DNA of 53,315 bases. Source: an uncultured Lachnospiraceae bacterium (GTDB lineage Bacteria > Bacillota > Clostridia > Lachnospirales > Lachnospiraceae). Below the pieces are notes generated by a model. The model did not search any database. It worked only from the letters and a program-made list of their open reading frames with translations, and was not told the DNA's origin. The position numbers and the translations under genes are program-made. The stretch is taken from positions 1 to 53,315 of the forward strand of contig CABSCP010000033.1 in assembly GCA_902476265.1 (NCBI GenBank), in the 5' to 3' direction. This document shows, piece after piece, positions 53,115 through 53,315 of this stretch (position 1 is its first letter; each line of letters begins with the position of its first letter).

Positions 53115-53315
53115 AAGCGAATCCTCCTTTTTGTATATAACATTCATTTTCGCACCTACTAAGAAAAAGCTTACTACATAATAAAATAGTGCGTACTGTT
53201 CTTTTTATATGCTGCAATCTATACTGAGTATAGACCGATGAGGCCTTAAAATCAAGAATAATAAGTTCTCGGAATTAGATAAATCTAATTCCAATGCAGA
53301 TTGAAAATTGAATAT
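53115..53315. promoter_or_regulatory. Upstream region of HxlR with palindrome
   Basis: Contains a perfect 17-bp palindrome tctatactgagtataga at 53218-53234, a candidate operator for HxlR or for a divergent gene to the right. The last 80 bases hold no recognised feature. Confidence 0.5.

Noticed and set aside
1..53315. CRISPR arrays, rRNA or tRNA genes
   Set aside because: No regular spaced repeats and no tRNA or rRNA signatures were found by eye.

Overview
The window looks like a chromosome segment of a gut-type low-to-mid GC Firmicute, most likely a Lachnospiraceae/Clostridiales member. The basis is Gram-positive-style Shine-Dalgarno sequences, ECF and YtrA-type ABC systems, YesM/YesN signalling, lipoprotein solute-binding proteins, and a Tn916/Tn1549-like integrative conjugative element (ICE). 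The genus is an inference. No rRNA, tRNA or CRISPR array was seen.

Region 1 (1 to about 19,415) is the right-hand part of the ICE; its left part lies outside the window. In order it carries: a very large antirestriction-type protein (ArdA, ArdC-like and YodL-like parts), a protein with a matching basic C-terminal tail, a TTRAP protein, a Cys-rich VLP protein, a CPBP membrane protease, a MOB-P relaxase with MobC and a palindrome-rich candidate oriT, and an XRE regulator. Then comes a cargo block: a small HTH protein, an OmpR/HisKA two-component system, a group II intron with its reverse transcriptase inserted directly behind a terminator, and an operon of a 46-aa membrane peptide plus an ABC ATPase and two ABC-2 permeases. 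The element closes with a 35-aa ORF, a sigma-70-like factor, an HTH_16-type protein, excisionase and tyrosine integrase. The layout resembles Tn1549-like elements, with this cargo in the accessory slot.

Region 2 (19.5-25.2 kb, minus strand) is one tight six-gene operon: uridine-phosphorylase-like enzyme, ECF S, T and fused double-ATPase subunits, a GT4 glycosyltransferase and a PlsC-type acyltransferase. Region 3 (25.4-33.7 kb) has a cysteine hydrolase; a four-gene operon (small membrane protein, VOC protein, EamA exporter, large YcxB-like protein); a PadR repressor with a SEDS (RodA/FtsW) protein behind a near-ideal promoter containing two 21-bp palindromes; and a YtrA-type GntR/ABC operon with its own operator.

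Region 4 (33.8-45.0 kb) is sugar sensing and uptake. A solute-binding protein and two permeases are divergent from a YesM/YesN pair. These are followed by an AraC/GyrI-like regulator, an orphan solute-binding lipoprotein, and a hybrid histidine kinase whose N-terminus holds two in-frame stop codons. Region 5 (45.2-53.3 kb) is a mosaic of single genes: alkyl-sulfatase-like MBL protein, DUF2200, XRE regulator with membrane partner, AlkC-type DNA alkylation repair protein, a small-protein region with strong hairpins, an HPr-like protein lacking the active-site histidine, TetR, an extended SDR epimerase and an HxlR regulator.

The observations most worth a second look are: the matching PSIRAQL-plus-basic tails on two adjacent ICE proteins; the kinase with two stops beside an orphan binding protein; the PadR/SEDS locus with operators built into the promoter; and the nucleoside phosphorylase/ECF/glycolipid-enzyme operon.
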